From Apricaphanius iberus (lineage: Eukaryota > Chordata > Actinopteri > Cyprinodontiformes > Aphaniidae), in assembly GCA_028564705.1 (NCBI GenBank), contig JAPXFQ010000338.1, positions 2,976,001-3,040,000 of the forward strand: a DNA stretch of 64,000 nt, read 5' to 3'. Position numbers and translations under genes: made by a program. Below, in pieces: positions 1 to 10,454 of this stretch. The notes beneath the pieces are model-generated. The model had not been told where the DNA came from. It saw only the letters and a list, made by a program, of their open reading frames with translations, and ran no database searches. Position 1 is the stretch's first letter. Each line of letters opens with the position of its first letter.

Positions 1-575
1 AATGCAGTGTATGAAAATAATTCACTGCATATAGAAAAGTAGGATCTATACAAGTGAAGTTAGTAGTTATAAGACTATTGTTTTAGTCTCCTGTATTAGA
101 AATAATCTGGGAAGATAGACATGTATGTGTGATCAGAATATTCTATAAAACGAGTTTGGGGAAATAATGAAGAAAACCACACGTTTAACTAGTAACAGAT
201 ACATTTAGGACTCCAGCTGTCAAACTGTGGCTTACAAAGCACACAGATGATAAAATGATTAATTAATATTTCTAACAATAGACCATGTTAATAAAGGTAT
301 AATTTGTCACAGCCATGGTTTAGTGTAATCTTAATGGATTAATGCATAGTTCCCCCCAATATACTTGGATAAGTTCTCTGATATAATTTAACTTTTGGGT
401 TAGGGAAATAAAAACCAGTCTCAACAACAAGTTAATTTAAAAACAGAAATGCAAAAGTTGACTTTACAACAAATCTCGTTTCTCATATACTTTTTTCTTA
501 AATTAATCGTTAACAGCTAAAAAGACAAATTGCCATGTATTTTAATCCACACATATTAACTTGTAAATTACTCAC
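1..575. other. AT-rich sequence, no gene seen
   Basis: I see no coding exon, RNA gene or clear repeat boundary in this stretch. It is AT-rich non-coding DNA at the window edge. Confidence 0.5.
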
Positions 576-718
576 AGTGTTGGATTTAGCTGTTCCAGAT
601 TTCACCCGTCTGCAGCGCTGTTCTCTTTGAGCTCTGTGGAGATCTGGGCCGCCTTGATTTAGACTCTGGAGTAGCACGAGTGGGCGGAGATTAGAAACGG
701 CGGCTCCAAAAAGAGCCA
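576..718 (-). other. Exon-like block with splice signals at both ends
   Basis: Read on the minus strand, this block is richer in G+C and CpG than its flanks. It is preceded by CTTACAG (acceptor-like) and followed by ACACT|GTGAGT, a near-perfect donor. One frame is open throughout. The peptide (for example RAQREQRCRRVKSG) matches no family I recognise. It could be an internal or first exon of a gene continuing off the left edge, or a chance combination. I infer exon status only from the splice sites and the composition. Confidence 0.22.
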
Positions 719-1139
719 CTGTAAGCTTCCCGCATAAAACATTTACAACATCGCTGGAACTATCATTACGAAAATGCTTTGAAGGCTTATTTTTTTATTA
801 GACATGAAACAACCCCCTCTGTAATTACAAGCGTACAACTAAAGTTACACGATTTTTTTTTTAACATGTCAAACTATCAGGTATAAAATTACATTTTAAG
901 AGCCTTTTGGAGCAAATAAGATCACAAAGAAGACAGATTTAATAAATCGACATCCAAACACAAAAAACATGTATGTTGCAGGTTGCTCTTGTAAAATTTC
1001 AATAAATAGACACAGTCTCTGCTTTTATTTAACAATTACCCCCCACTGTGTAGATCTCATCCACACTGTTGTTAAAAAGTATTTGTATTGTAAGTGTTTT
1101 GGAAGGTGTAGGTCTTATTATATCAAGCTTGCAAATTAC

Positions 1140-1215
1140 ACAGCAATTCAGAAAAAGAATTTCATTCAGACTGTGAAACATAGTGGTGGTAGTGTGATGG
1201 TGTGGCAAGGTTCAC
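1140..1215 (+). pseudogene. Tc1-type transposase fragment
   Basis: The plus-strand reading contains TVKHSGGSVMVWQG, which matches the well-known Tc1/mariner transposase block around TVKHGGGSxMxWG near the catalytic core. Only this short piece is recognisable, and neither terminal inverted repeats nor the QDN and SPxxxPIE blocks are found nearby. It is a dead scrap of a DD34E transposon. It abuts a tRNA-like sequence that ends by about 1296. Confidence 0.6.
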
Positions 1216-1221
1216 AACAAA

Positions 1222-1296
1222 CTCCCAGGCAGGATTTGATCTCACGACTACCATTGAAAGTCATGCGCATTAACCATTCAGCCAAAGGATGCCTCA
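1222..1296 (-). repeat. tRNA-like SINE head (degenerate)
   Basis: On the minus strand the sequence has a tRNA A-box-like TGGCTGAATGGTTA. About 35 bp later it has a B-box-like GAGATCAAATCC. The order and spacing fit a pol III promoter. The cloverleaf pairing is poor, so this is better read as the head of a tRNA-derived SINE than as a working tRNA gene. Confidence 0.4.
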
Positions 1297-1413
1297 GTAG
1301 CTAAGTAGCCATCATCTATCAGACTCACAGTGACAGGACACTCACACAGTCATAATGTTATTGGGCTGATTTTCTTCTTCAGGACTTACCCAGTCATTTC
1401 ATCAGTTAGGTGG

Positions 1414-1462
1414 TCTAAAATATTTGAAGGAATATGTAACACATTCCTTCAAATATTTTAGA
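1414..1462. repeat. Perfect 20-bp inverted repeat (hairpin)
   Basis: Arms 1414-1433 and 1443-1462 are perfect reverse complements (TCTAAAATATTTGAAGGAAT) around a 9-base loop. It is AT-rich and short for a pre-miRNA. It may be the remnant of a palindromic MITE. Confidence 0.75.
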
Positions 1463-4390
1463 TAGGCCCATGCTCTGCAAAATAAAAAAATCTGTGAATA
1501 CATGAACAATGAATCCTGAACAGTCAGGGTTCCACTGTATTCTGCTCTCCATCACAAAATCCTGAAGAATGAAGTGAAATATTTACATGAAACAAAGGTA
1601 GAGGAAGTCTGTTGTCAAGGAAACGCAAACTCATCTGTTTACAAGTTAAAAAAACAATCAAAAATGTGGGTCCGTCTGTATTTTAACCAAACAGTGAAGG
1701 TTTTTGATCACAGGAAAACTGAGTTTTGACTGTTTTTGTTGTTTCACTGAATAAACAACATGGCTGCAATATAGAAAGGAATTCAAACCATTTTTTACCC
1801 ACATGTTTTACATTATAGCTCAAAGCAGCATTGTATGTGACTTAAAGTGGCTTGATTTCTTTTTTTATGAAAGTGGAAAATATTGACCAGATGTGGATGG
1901 AAAAAGTGTTTTCCTCTCTTGTCTCAAAATACATCTGAACCTGTCACATTTTCTTCAATTAATGCAATCAGACATTCAAGTTACAGTTACAGAGCATGCT
2001 ATGTTTTAGAATCAGAATGCAAATAGAATAGAAGAAGTCATTAATGGTAAATCAATTGTCACCATGTCAACCTCGTAGCCTGGACAACAATAAACATTTC
2101 AGCAGATGATTATTCAAGTGGAGAGATTGCTAAGACACAGAAAACCACACATCCATAACAGTCTGTCTGGGAGATTTAAAACTGAAGCCATTTTATTGTC
2201 TTTTTGAGGTAGGCTTATGTTTATATTGAGGCAAAAACCCAAATGGAGAGAGGATTATGACATCAAAGGAAAAACACAATCAGAAAGGCATAACTCAGTT
2301 TGTGAAGGACAATAAGAACAGGAAAATAAATCTGCAGGAGGGCCCTAAACATACAGCCAGGTGAACTATGCAATAGATTACACCAAAGCATTACCGTGTC
2401 AGAATTACAATGACCTGAATAAAAAAACAAATAAAAACTTCTCAATGTGACTCAACTTGAGTTATTCGCACATAAAATGTAGGCCTACCGTAATTTTCAA
2501 ACTGTTTCTTTTTCACTCACTTTGGACCCCGTGGCTTCTACAACGATGCATCTGATTTATATATTTTTTTAATGGCCTCCAGGGGGCACTATTGCAGGAA
2601 ACGGAAAAGTGAGATAAAGATGTGGGGAAAGAATATGCGCCAAAGAAGACACTACCGTTTGTTTTCATGCACACACGCTCATCGTAGAAAACATAGGAAG
2701 AAATGCGTATAATTCAGGCTTTAAATTATGCCTGATTCACACTGAGTATGGTCTAGTTTCTGTTCGGACTGCCGTAGGGGATCAAGCTGGCTGTCAGAAA
2801 CAGAAAAAGAGCTACAGTATGTAAGCTTGACATCAATGTATCGATGGTGAGACGGAGGAGGCAGCGGGAAAAACCGAGTAAGTGTACAAAAGGCCACAAA
2901 AGCTTTGAGAGGGCATAAAGACCCTGGGGAAGACAACAAAGATCAAGATAGTGATCACTATCTAGTATGTTTTATTTTTTAAGCATATGTTACTCTCATG
3001 TTGCGTTGATATCGTACTGCTGATTTTTAGCTGGAGTTAGAAAGAAAAAAGAACATCTTAAATAAAAATAATAAAACATATGTTCTGTGTAAATATATCA
3101 TGTTACAACATGCAGCATTTATGCAGGTGCGTCTTTTCATATTTAACTGGTGTGCTCAATATTCAGAATAATACGCTGCCAAGATTTCTCTAGTAGATGT
3201 GCAAAAATGGTCTACACATACTCAAAAAGACTTGCAGATGTATATTCAATAATAGTTGGTTCTACAAAGCACTGATTGAGGAGGACTTCAAAGTATGCCA
3301 CACTTTTCAGAATGTTATAAAACTCAAATTGATATAACTTATACCTTCCATGTCATAATTAAACATTTAGTACACTGAACCATAGGGTTCTAATATGACA
3401 AAATAAAAGTTTAAGAGGTTGGAATACTTTTGAAAAACAGAATATGTGACGCTTTGCACTTCTTTGTTTTTTATTTGACTTTGAACTAAGAACACAGGGT
3501 ATCATGTGGAGGCTCCTAATTATTGCTAATTGACTATCTAAAATTTCACTTAACTATAAGTTTAACCTATTACTTGTTAGCATTTCCTACCTAAAAGCTT
3601 GTATGCTTACCTTCTAGCATTTACAGTTTACATGTTTACAATGTTGTGAAGAAGTTACCTGTACTAGCACAGGATCAATGTAAGAAATATTTAAACTCTT
3701 CAAGAAAATTGATAAAATAATAATTGTGTTTCTGTAAATCCGATGTGTGTGGTGTGAATGATTTTTATAAGAATTGGAATAAGTAAATATATTTTTTGTG
3801 TGAAGTACAACTGAATGCACAAAAAAAAAGAATAGGATATTGTTGACACAAATTAGTTGTGTATCATCTTTATTTGATGTGCACTTTTATTGACAAAACA
3901 GCTTATTGAAAAAGCAGAGGTCTTTACAGGATGCGTCAGTGGAGTTATATAGCTATGGGTTAATGATTTTCTTTGCAGATTGTGCAGATTAAGCAGCACT
4001 TATGTGATGCTCTCTTACAAAATACAGAAATGCTCAAATATATTTTGAAAGCAGATCATATAAAGAAAACACTTATCATGCAACACATGCAAAAATTATT
4101 GTTTTTATTTCTCAAAAAAAATTAATTTGTATGAAAAGAGAAGTTTCCAACGAAGAGAAACTGAGATTCTGAATCTTGTCCTTCTGCCAGTTCTTTGAAG
4201 CTCAACCTTTCTGTCCATATGAAAAGAAGAAAGTGGGGAAAATTGTGAATGAGAAAGAGGAAATACAATATTTTCCAGTATTAACCAGTAAGTGATCAAC
4301 AGGCCTTTCGAGTCTCCTAAGTTTAATATTCGTCATCGTTTGTTTTTTTTACATTTGGCTTACTCACACCGTTGATACATCCTGAGTCCA
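1463..4390. other. Non-coding, no gene seen
   Basis: About 2.9 kb of AT-rich sequence. The short open frames here show no splice-site support, no recognisable domain and no codon-like composition. I see no recognisable transposon termini. Confidence 0.5.
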
Positions 4391-4397
4391 CATGGCT

Positions 4398-5009
4398 TTA
4401 TTTTGTCAGAATAGGACCATACCCACCAGGGCTGTAACAAAAAACACAAAATATTTAATTGGTCAATTTAACCATTAAATATAAAAAAGCATTTCCTATA
4501 CACACTTGTTCCTGATGAACTTTGAATAAACTTCTAAAAATTGGATGTTAGTGTCTAAAGTACTGATTACTTGTATAAAGGAAGAGATTTGGTTGTTGGT
4601 GCTTGCTCCTTTAATTGAGGCTGAAACAAAAAATACAAAAAGAAAAAGTTTACTGAACTGTAAAAGTGGACTAATTGCAAAAAAAAGCTTGTTCACAAGT
4701 TACTGGATAAACCAATGTGAAGAAAATAAAATTTGGTCTCACCACACGCTTGCGTTGGCATTGGCCGTTGGTCCGAACACACGGGCCTCGGTTTCTTCCA
4801 CGAGCATTAGGTCTTTCCTGTGAAAATGCAGACTCAAAATGTTCAGATTTGCATTATGTAAAATTAGGGCAATTTAAAAGAATAAAAAAAACATATATTT
4901 ACAAAGTGGGACTTATTACCGGACGGTCCTGTGCAGTCTCCGTCTCTGAGGCTGTGATGAGCAGGAACATCTGCAGACACAACAGGACCAGCAGCAAACG
5001 TTTGTCCAT
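4398..5009 (-). CDS. Small secreted two-cysteine cationic peptide, copy A (4 exons)
   Basis: Four minus-strand exons, 4920-5009, 4743-4817, 4571-4620 and 4398-4431, have GT/AG borders and compatible phases (0, 0, 2) and predict 82 residues. Exon 1 encodes a signal peptide (MDKRLLLVLL start, hydrophobic to ITAS). Exon 2 is arginine-rich with two cysteines six residues apart (GPCVRTNGQCQRKR). The last exon gives NPGGYGPILTK and then TAA, and that stop overlaps an AATAAA poly(A) signal. Copy B ends with a homologous PGAYAHIL segment in the same splice phase, which supports the frame. A TATAAAG box lies 46 bp upstream of the ATG. The product is likely secreted, and perhaps hormone-like or antimicrobial, but I do not recognise the family and assign no function. 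The exon 3 donor (CAA|GTAATC) is weak; if it is not used, exon 3 ends in a stop straight after YK. Confidence 0.62.
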
Positions 5010-5054
5010 GATGGATGATCAGAGGAGTTTGAACCAGCTTCAAGACATGCATGT

Positions 5055-5061
5055 CTTTATA
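5055..5061 (-). promoter_or_regulatory. TATA box of peptide gene A
   Basis: TATAAAG on the minus strand lies 46 bp upstream of the copy A start codon. Copies B, C and D have a TATA-like element at a similar distance. Confidence 0.55.
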
Positions 5062-5389
5062 ACCTCTTCAACAACGATTTACATTTGTGTTTTAAGTAAA
5101 CCAGGAAATTATTAAGTTGGGTGTGTGCTCAAAAAGAAATTTGTGCACAACATAGTTTGTTTTGACTTACCGTACATGACCCTAATGTTTACTTTAAGTA
5201 TGTTTATCTTTGTTTTCTTCCTTTCCCTCCCCTCCTCAGACATTTCCTCTCCAAAGCATAGAAGAAAACTACTAAATGTTTTGCACACATATAAATAGAT
5301 TTATTTTTTTAATCTATAAATTAAAGAAATCCTCTCTTAAAAATGTCTGACAGAAATAAATACATTTTCTTATTAACCCATTTAAGATG

Positions 5390-5760
5390 TGGAGCCGGCA
5401 ATCCTTCCTACAGCAATCATTGCAGACATGAAGGACGTCAGAGACCTATACGTCCAGAGCTCCCCAGAGCACAGGGGCCACAAGCGAACCAGCGCAGGGC
5501 CGACCACCCACCAGGAGAGGAACAGATGAAAGCACCAGGAGAACACCCAGCAGCCGCAATGCTGGGGACCGGTAGGTCGCAGGGACGATCCCACGGGCTC
5601 CACCCAGGAAAGGCCCAGCCCAGGACCCGGAGGCCACGGGGATCGTAGGCGCCCCGCCCCTCAGCAGGGCCCCGACCAGGGATAGGCCGACAAGGGTACC
5701 CCGCTGCCGCCGCAAGGCAGGAGGGACCAGCAGCCAGCCGACGGACGACAGAACGGCAGA
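5390..5760. repeat. GC-rich island, probably a transposon untranslated region
   Basis: This 370-bp block is far richer in G+C than the surrounding DNA, purine-rich on the plus strand, and full of CCAGGA/CACCAGGAG-type motifs. It directly abuts the truncated end of an L1-type fragment at 5786. It looks like an untranslated region of a LINE or another repeat. The open frames in it overlap on both strands and encode nothing recognisable. Confidence 0.35.
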
Positions 5761-5785
5761 AGGTTCTTAGATTTTATGTTGTTTT

Positions 5786-6046
5786 TTATGTTTTATATAT
5801 TTTAGATAGCAGTTTGAGGGAGTTAAGATTAAAAAAGTCTAAAACTTTTACTGGAATTTGTAATTCAACCGTATTGAGACTAAATTTATCTTTTATAATT
5901 GATTTAATTTGTTGATATTCTAAGAATTTATTCTTGTTAATCCCTTGTGGTGTAACCAGTGAATTGAATGCGATAAAGTCTGTTCCGTGAGATATGTTTT
6001 CCAGGTATTCAATTCCTTTACAACTCGAGTTTGGAAAATTGATCAT
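5786..6046 (-). pseudogene. L1/Tx1-type LINE ORF2 C-terminal fragment
   Basis: The minus-strand peptide contains FIAFNSLVTPQGINKNKFLE and then YQQIKSIIKDKF. This matches the segment after the reverse transcriptase in vertebrate L1/Tx1 ORF2 proteins. It continues, after an interruption, the fragment at 6502-6950, so both pieces belong to one element. Confidence 0.55.
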
Positions 6047-6501
6047 ACATTTGTCTGCATGGGACTAGTAAAGACTCTGTCATTTTAAGAAATTCTCACC
6101 AAGTTGTCAGAGAGGAGCTGTGTTAGGGAAATGTTAGGTAAAATAATAATGTTGTATTATTATTATTTTATTAGGGTGCCTTTCTTTATCACATAGTTTA
6201 AATGTACTTTTTAAATGTCATTTGGTTTCAGACATATGTTCCTTGGTATGACACCCTGTTCTTTTAAGCTGCTAATGAAGTTTCACTAAATAAAGAGAGA
6301 CTGCAAAGGGGATGGGCTTTTGAGACCTGGAGACAGAGCTGTGAGACCAAGACATGAGCTGAGAGGAGGATTGCAGACACACGGTCAAACACAGTATACT
6401 GCTGGTCTCCCGCTGCAAAAACCGTATTCTTCTCCCTCTGCAGAGCTCACTAACTTCAATTTCTCTCCGACCCCTGTGTGTGATTCTTTCTAGGTCAACC
6501 A
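6047..6501. mobile_element. Insertion splitting the L1-type fragment (possible solo LTR)
   Basis: About 450 bp separates two consecutive parts of one L1-type coding sequence and does not look like LINE coding DNA. It contains an AATAAA (in CACTAAATAAAGAG) followed by a CT-rich stretch, as in some LTRs. I could not fix the termini or a target duplication, so the solo-LTR reading is a guess. Confidence 0.3.
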
Positions 6502-6950
6502 CTATTTTTTATCTAACAAGCTGATACTGATACTTTTAAAACATTCATTTTGTTTTATACTTGAGATAATAAATGGTAGGTCTGAAAGTTTTATCTTATT
6601 GCATAGTGTCTGTTCAAAAGCTATCCAGGACTCATCGAGAGAGCTGTGTTTTAACCATCTTGATATGTATTGGAGCCTGTTGGCTAAGAAATAATGACGG
6701 AAGTTTGGTAGGTCTAGACCTACTTTGTCTTCGGACTTCTGCAGTTTTTTCAAGCTGATATGTGGTGGGTTATCTTTCCAAGGAAAACAGAGTAGTCCAG
6801 AGATCTGAACCAATCAGATGATGGTTTGCTTTGGATCATTAAAAATAAATATTTGATTCTAGGCAAAACCATCATTTTTATTGTAGCTACTCTTCCAAAA
6901 AGTGATCCAGAAAGGGATTTCCATCTAACCAGATCATCATCCACCTTTTT
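6502..6950 (-). pseudogene. L1/Tx1-type LINE ORF2 fragment
   Basis: Minus-strand frames read WKSLSGSLFGRVATIKMMVL, LPRIKYLF, LDLPNFRHYFLANRLQYISR and ESWIAFEQ in that order. These correspond to the post-RT region of L1-clade ORF2 (typically GRINIIKMxxLPRxLYLF, LPNFxxYYxAxxL and WxxIE). The reading switches frame once, so the copy is dead. It ends against an unrelated L2-type fragment near 6950. Confidence 0.65.
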
Positions 6951-7560
6951 TAAAAGTGGGACATAGTTTAGCTTTGATAATTCTACCAGTCTTGGTGAGA
7001 TATGGATCCCAAAATATGTAAATATGTAATGTAGTATGGCCGATCTGTTTTAAACGGGTTAAAAGAATAGTGTGGTCTACTGTATCAAAGGCAGCGCTTA
7101 GATCAGGAAAAACCCCTGTCTGAAGGGTGCAATTCATTAAGCTTAAAATCTCATCTCTAAGTGATCCATAAAATTGCTTAAAAAACTGTGTGGGAATCGG
7201 GTCCACAGACCTTGTGGTGGGCCTCACTGAGGAAAAAACTTTATCAAGGGTCCCAGCATCCACCAGGACAAAACTGTCCAGTCTTTCCCCTGGTGAACGC
7301 AGACACTCAGATTTGTCTAAAACCATGTTTCTTTGAGAGGATAAAATATTTCATCTGATGGTGTCTACCTTCCCTCTGAAGTGGTCTGCAAACTCCTCAC
7401 ATCGAGTGTTTGAGGGGGTTTCTGAAATGTATCAGAAGTATGATTAAGAATGTTGTCAATGTTGGAAAACAGAGTTTGGGAATTATTTTTATGTTCTGAG
7501 ATAATTCTGGAAAAGTATGCATTTCTTGAATACCTCAAAGCATTATTGTATGATTTTAGA
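6950..7560 (-). pseudogene. L2/CR1-type LINE reverse transcriptase fragment
   Basis: Minus-strand reading in order: EEFADHFRGKVDTIR, an in-frame stop, VRPTTRSVDPIPTQFFKQF, LQTGVFPD and LSAAFDTVDHTILL. These are hallmark blocks of L2/CR1 (Jockey superfamily) reverse transcriptases. VFPD joins directly to LSAAFDTVDH, so roughly the segment containing the RPISNLP block has been deleted. It is a truncated dead copy. Confidence 0.7.
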
Positions 7561-8611
7561 TGTTTTATGTATATCTGATGATTTAGTGTGATTTTAAAAA
7601 CTAATGAATGTAAATAGATTTACTAAACTAAATCTGTGATTTAGTTTATGTAAAACACTTCCGAATAGGAGAGATAGAGCTTTCTTACACAACTCTTTTT
7701 ACTTAGTGCTTTTATCTGGATTAGAGGAAAATACAAAGACTAGAGAAGCAAATACTTTGTGAATTTAATGAAGGATCAAGCCCTGATATAAAAGCTCTAA
7801 AACAGTCAAGCAAGGGATAGAAATTGCAGGTTTTTTTTTTAGTTCTTGTTCCATCAGTGCAGTCCTCAAAAATGCCGTAAAATCTCTCTTGATTCTTGGT
7901 TCTTAATGTGACTCTGAAATGAAGTGGAAGCCATGAATAACCGTATCGTGGAGACAGCTCAAAATTATGCAATCGTTAGTCTCCTTACATTAACAAAGAA
8001 CATCTAATTATCTCATGTAAGAAACCCTGGAGCAACTTTAGCTGGTTTTGCATTAGAGCTGCATTGCCATTGTTGACAAAAGGGAGCAGATCCATTACAA
8101 GTTGCCAAATGAACATGTAAAAGAGCTTCACTCTCTCCCCTTTAGCATTTATGGAGGAGGTTTTAAACTCAAAGGTACAGTATTTGTAGGCCCATCAAAA
8201 AGGTGGTTTTAGCAAAGTCAGCAAAATAAAAGTAAAAATAAACCCAGAATTCATATGATATTGTAAGTTCGTGTATTTCTTCATTCACACAAATGCGATG
8301 TAGAGCATGGTTAAAAGAGGGGAAGCTTAACTCAACCTGAATATTAATTATACCAAAAATAAAAATCTGGAACGTTTAAAGAAGACAAACTGGATTCCAT
8401 GACAAATTAACGGTTTAGTCATTTCTAATTTGATTTATTTCTTTAAAATACAAAGAAAAGAAGATACAGAAACATGCAACTGTCATATTTAATAAATGAG
8501 AATACTTTCATTAACTTGATTTAGAAAATTAAACCCCTTACATAAATGAATTACTCACAGGCAGATTTTTTTCAATCCTTTATTTTTGTTAATAAAAAGA
8601 TTAGAACATTA
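7561..8611. other. Non-coding, no gene seen
   Basis: AT-rich sequence without recognisable coding potential, lying between the L2-type fragment and the Tc1-type element. Confidence 0.45.
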
Positions 8612-8613
8612 TA

Positions 8614-9619
8614 CACTCAACAAAAATATAAACGCAACGCCTTTGTTTCTGCTCCCATTTTTAATGTGATGGACTTAAATATCTAAAATTAATTCCAGAT
8701 ACACAATATTACCATTTCTCTCAAACATTGTTCACAAATCAGTCTAAATGTGTGATAGTCAGCTCTTCTGCTTTGCTGAGATAATCCATCCCACCTGACA
8801 GGTGTGCCACATCAAGATGCTGATCTGACATCATGATTAGTGCACATGTGTACCTTACACTGCCCACAATAAAAGGCCACCCTGGAATGTGCAGTTTTTT
8901 GCTTTATTGGGGGTCTGGGGACTCAGAATGGGTCAGTATCTGGTGTGACCACCATTTGCCTCATGCAGTGCAACACATCTTCTTCGCATAGAGTTTATCA
9001 GATTGTCAATTGTGGCCTGTGGAATGTTGGTCCACTCCTCTTCAATGGCTGTGCGAAGTTGTTGGATATTAGTGGGAACTGGTACACGCTGTCGTATACG
9101 CCGGTCAAGCACATCCCAAACATGCTCAATGGGTGACATGTCCGGTGAGTATGCTGGCCATGCAAGAACCGGGACATTTTCAGCTTCCAAGAATTGTGTA
9201 CAGATCCTTGCAACATGGGGCCGTGTATTATCTTGCTGAAACATGAGGTGATGTTCAGATCTGGTTGACATTCCTGCTGTCAGCATGCCAATTTCACGCT
9301 CCCTCAATGCTTGTGGCATCTGTGGCATTTTGCTGTGAGACAAAATTCCAGGGTGGGCTTTTATTGTGGGCAGTATAAGGTACACCTGAGCACTAATCAT
9401 GATGTCAGATCAGCATCTTGATGTGGCACACCTGTGAGGTGGGATGGATTATCTCAGCAAAGCAGAAGTGCTCACTATCACACATTTAGATTGTTTTGTG
9501 AACAATGTTTGAGAGAAATGGTAATATTGTGTATCTGGAATGAATTTTAGATCTTTAAGTCCATCTCATGAAAAATGGGAGCAGAAACAAAGGTGTTGCG
9601 TTTATATTTTTGTTGAATG
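8614..9619 (-). mobile_element. Tc1-type transposon, internally deleted, long terminal inverted repeats
   Basis: The element starts CACTCAACAAAAATATAAAC and ends with its near reverse complement. TA dinucleotides flank it at 8612-8613 and 9620-9621, as expected for Tc1/mariner target duplication. The two termini stay complementary for roughly 265 bp. Inside, 8933-9400 (minus) encodes only the C-terminal part of a DD34E transposase: FQQDNTRPHVA (second Asp) and WPAYSPDMSPIEHVWD (third acidic residue). The N-terminal DNA-binding domain and the first catalytic Asp are missing, so the copy is non-autonomous but structurally complete at its ends. Confidence 0.88.
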
Positions 9620-9801
9620 TATTAGTAGAAATAAAACATTTTACCACAGAAATGTGGGTTTAATTAAAAGTATGTTTAATATCTAATGGTTGTATTTTCA
9701 AAAGATACTTTTAATCTGACAACTGAGCCTGACTTGGGATGCATACATTTTTAAGTAAGTGAATATAAATGCTTGTACAAAATCTAATCGTAGTAACAGT
9801 C

Positions 9802-10405
9802 AAGGCCAGCTTATGCTTCCCCGACTGCAAATTTGCACTCAGACGTATTGATGGAGATGTTTTTCATTTATGGTACTCCATTTTTTCCCCCTACCCTTTC
9901 CATTTTTTGTCAGCGTTGCTTGACCAGGACAGCAGGGTGTGCTAACTTTTCATGGCGTATCTGCCTACTATCACAGTGCCGTTTCAGGTTTTTTATTGGC
10001 TTGTGAACGCGTTTGTTTCTCAAGAAGCAATGGACGACATAAAGTGTGTTTTGATTAAGCTGTAAAACTTTTTACTGGAAGTGCAGCTCATAGAATGCTC
10101 TAGAAAAACATGGAAACAAGCATAGATGCCTTTTTTGTAGTTTTTCTACACCTCCTTGTGTTCAAAATCACCAAAAGACCAGATTTGATAAATTACAGTT
10201 TCAATATAAAGCATGCAGTGGCCAAGTGCTGCATTACCTACTGATTACAGCAACTATTAGGGCACTATTCTGGTGAAGCGATCTCTGGCTGTTACTGAAC
10301 TTACCAATCAGATGCATACACTCTCTGTTGTTGGCCCTTGTGTCGACGGATATGGCGTTGCATCAATCCGTCTCCATCAAAACGGAGAAGCATAAACTGG
10401 GCTTC
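9802..10405. mobile_element. Non-autonomous DNA transposon (MITE)
   Basis: The left end (AAGGCCAGCTTATGCTTCCC) and the reverse complement of the right end (GAAGCCCAGTTTATGCTTCT) match closely. An inner inverted pair around TTGATGGAGA also matches. There is no coding capacity. The superfamily is uncertain; hAT-like is possible. Confidence 0.55.
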
Positions 10406-10454
10406 AGGCTGCAGACTTTCTTCCCCTATCAGAGTGAAGCTGATTGGACCTTAA

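Noticed and set aside
1222..1296. A functional tRNA gene
   Set aside because: A- and B-box-like motifs are present but the stems do not pair convincingly; SINE origin is more likely.
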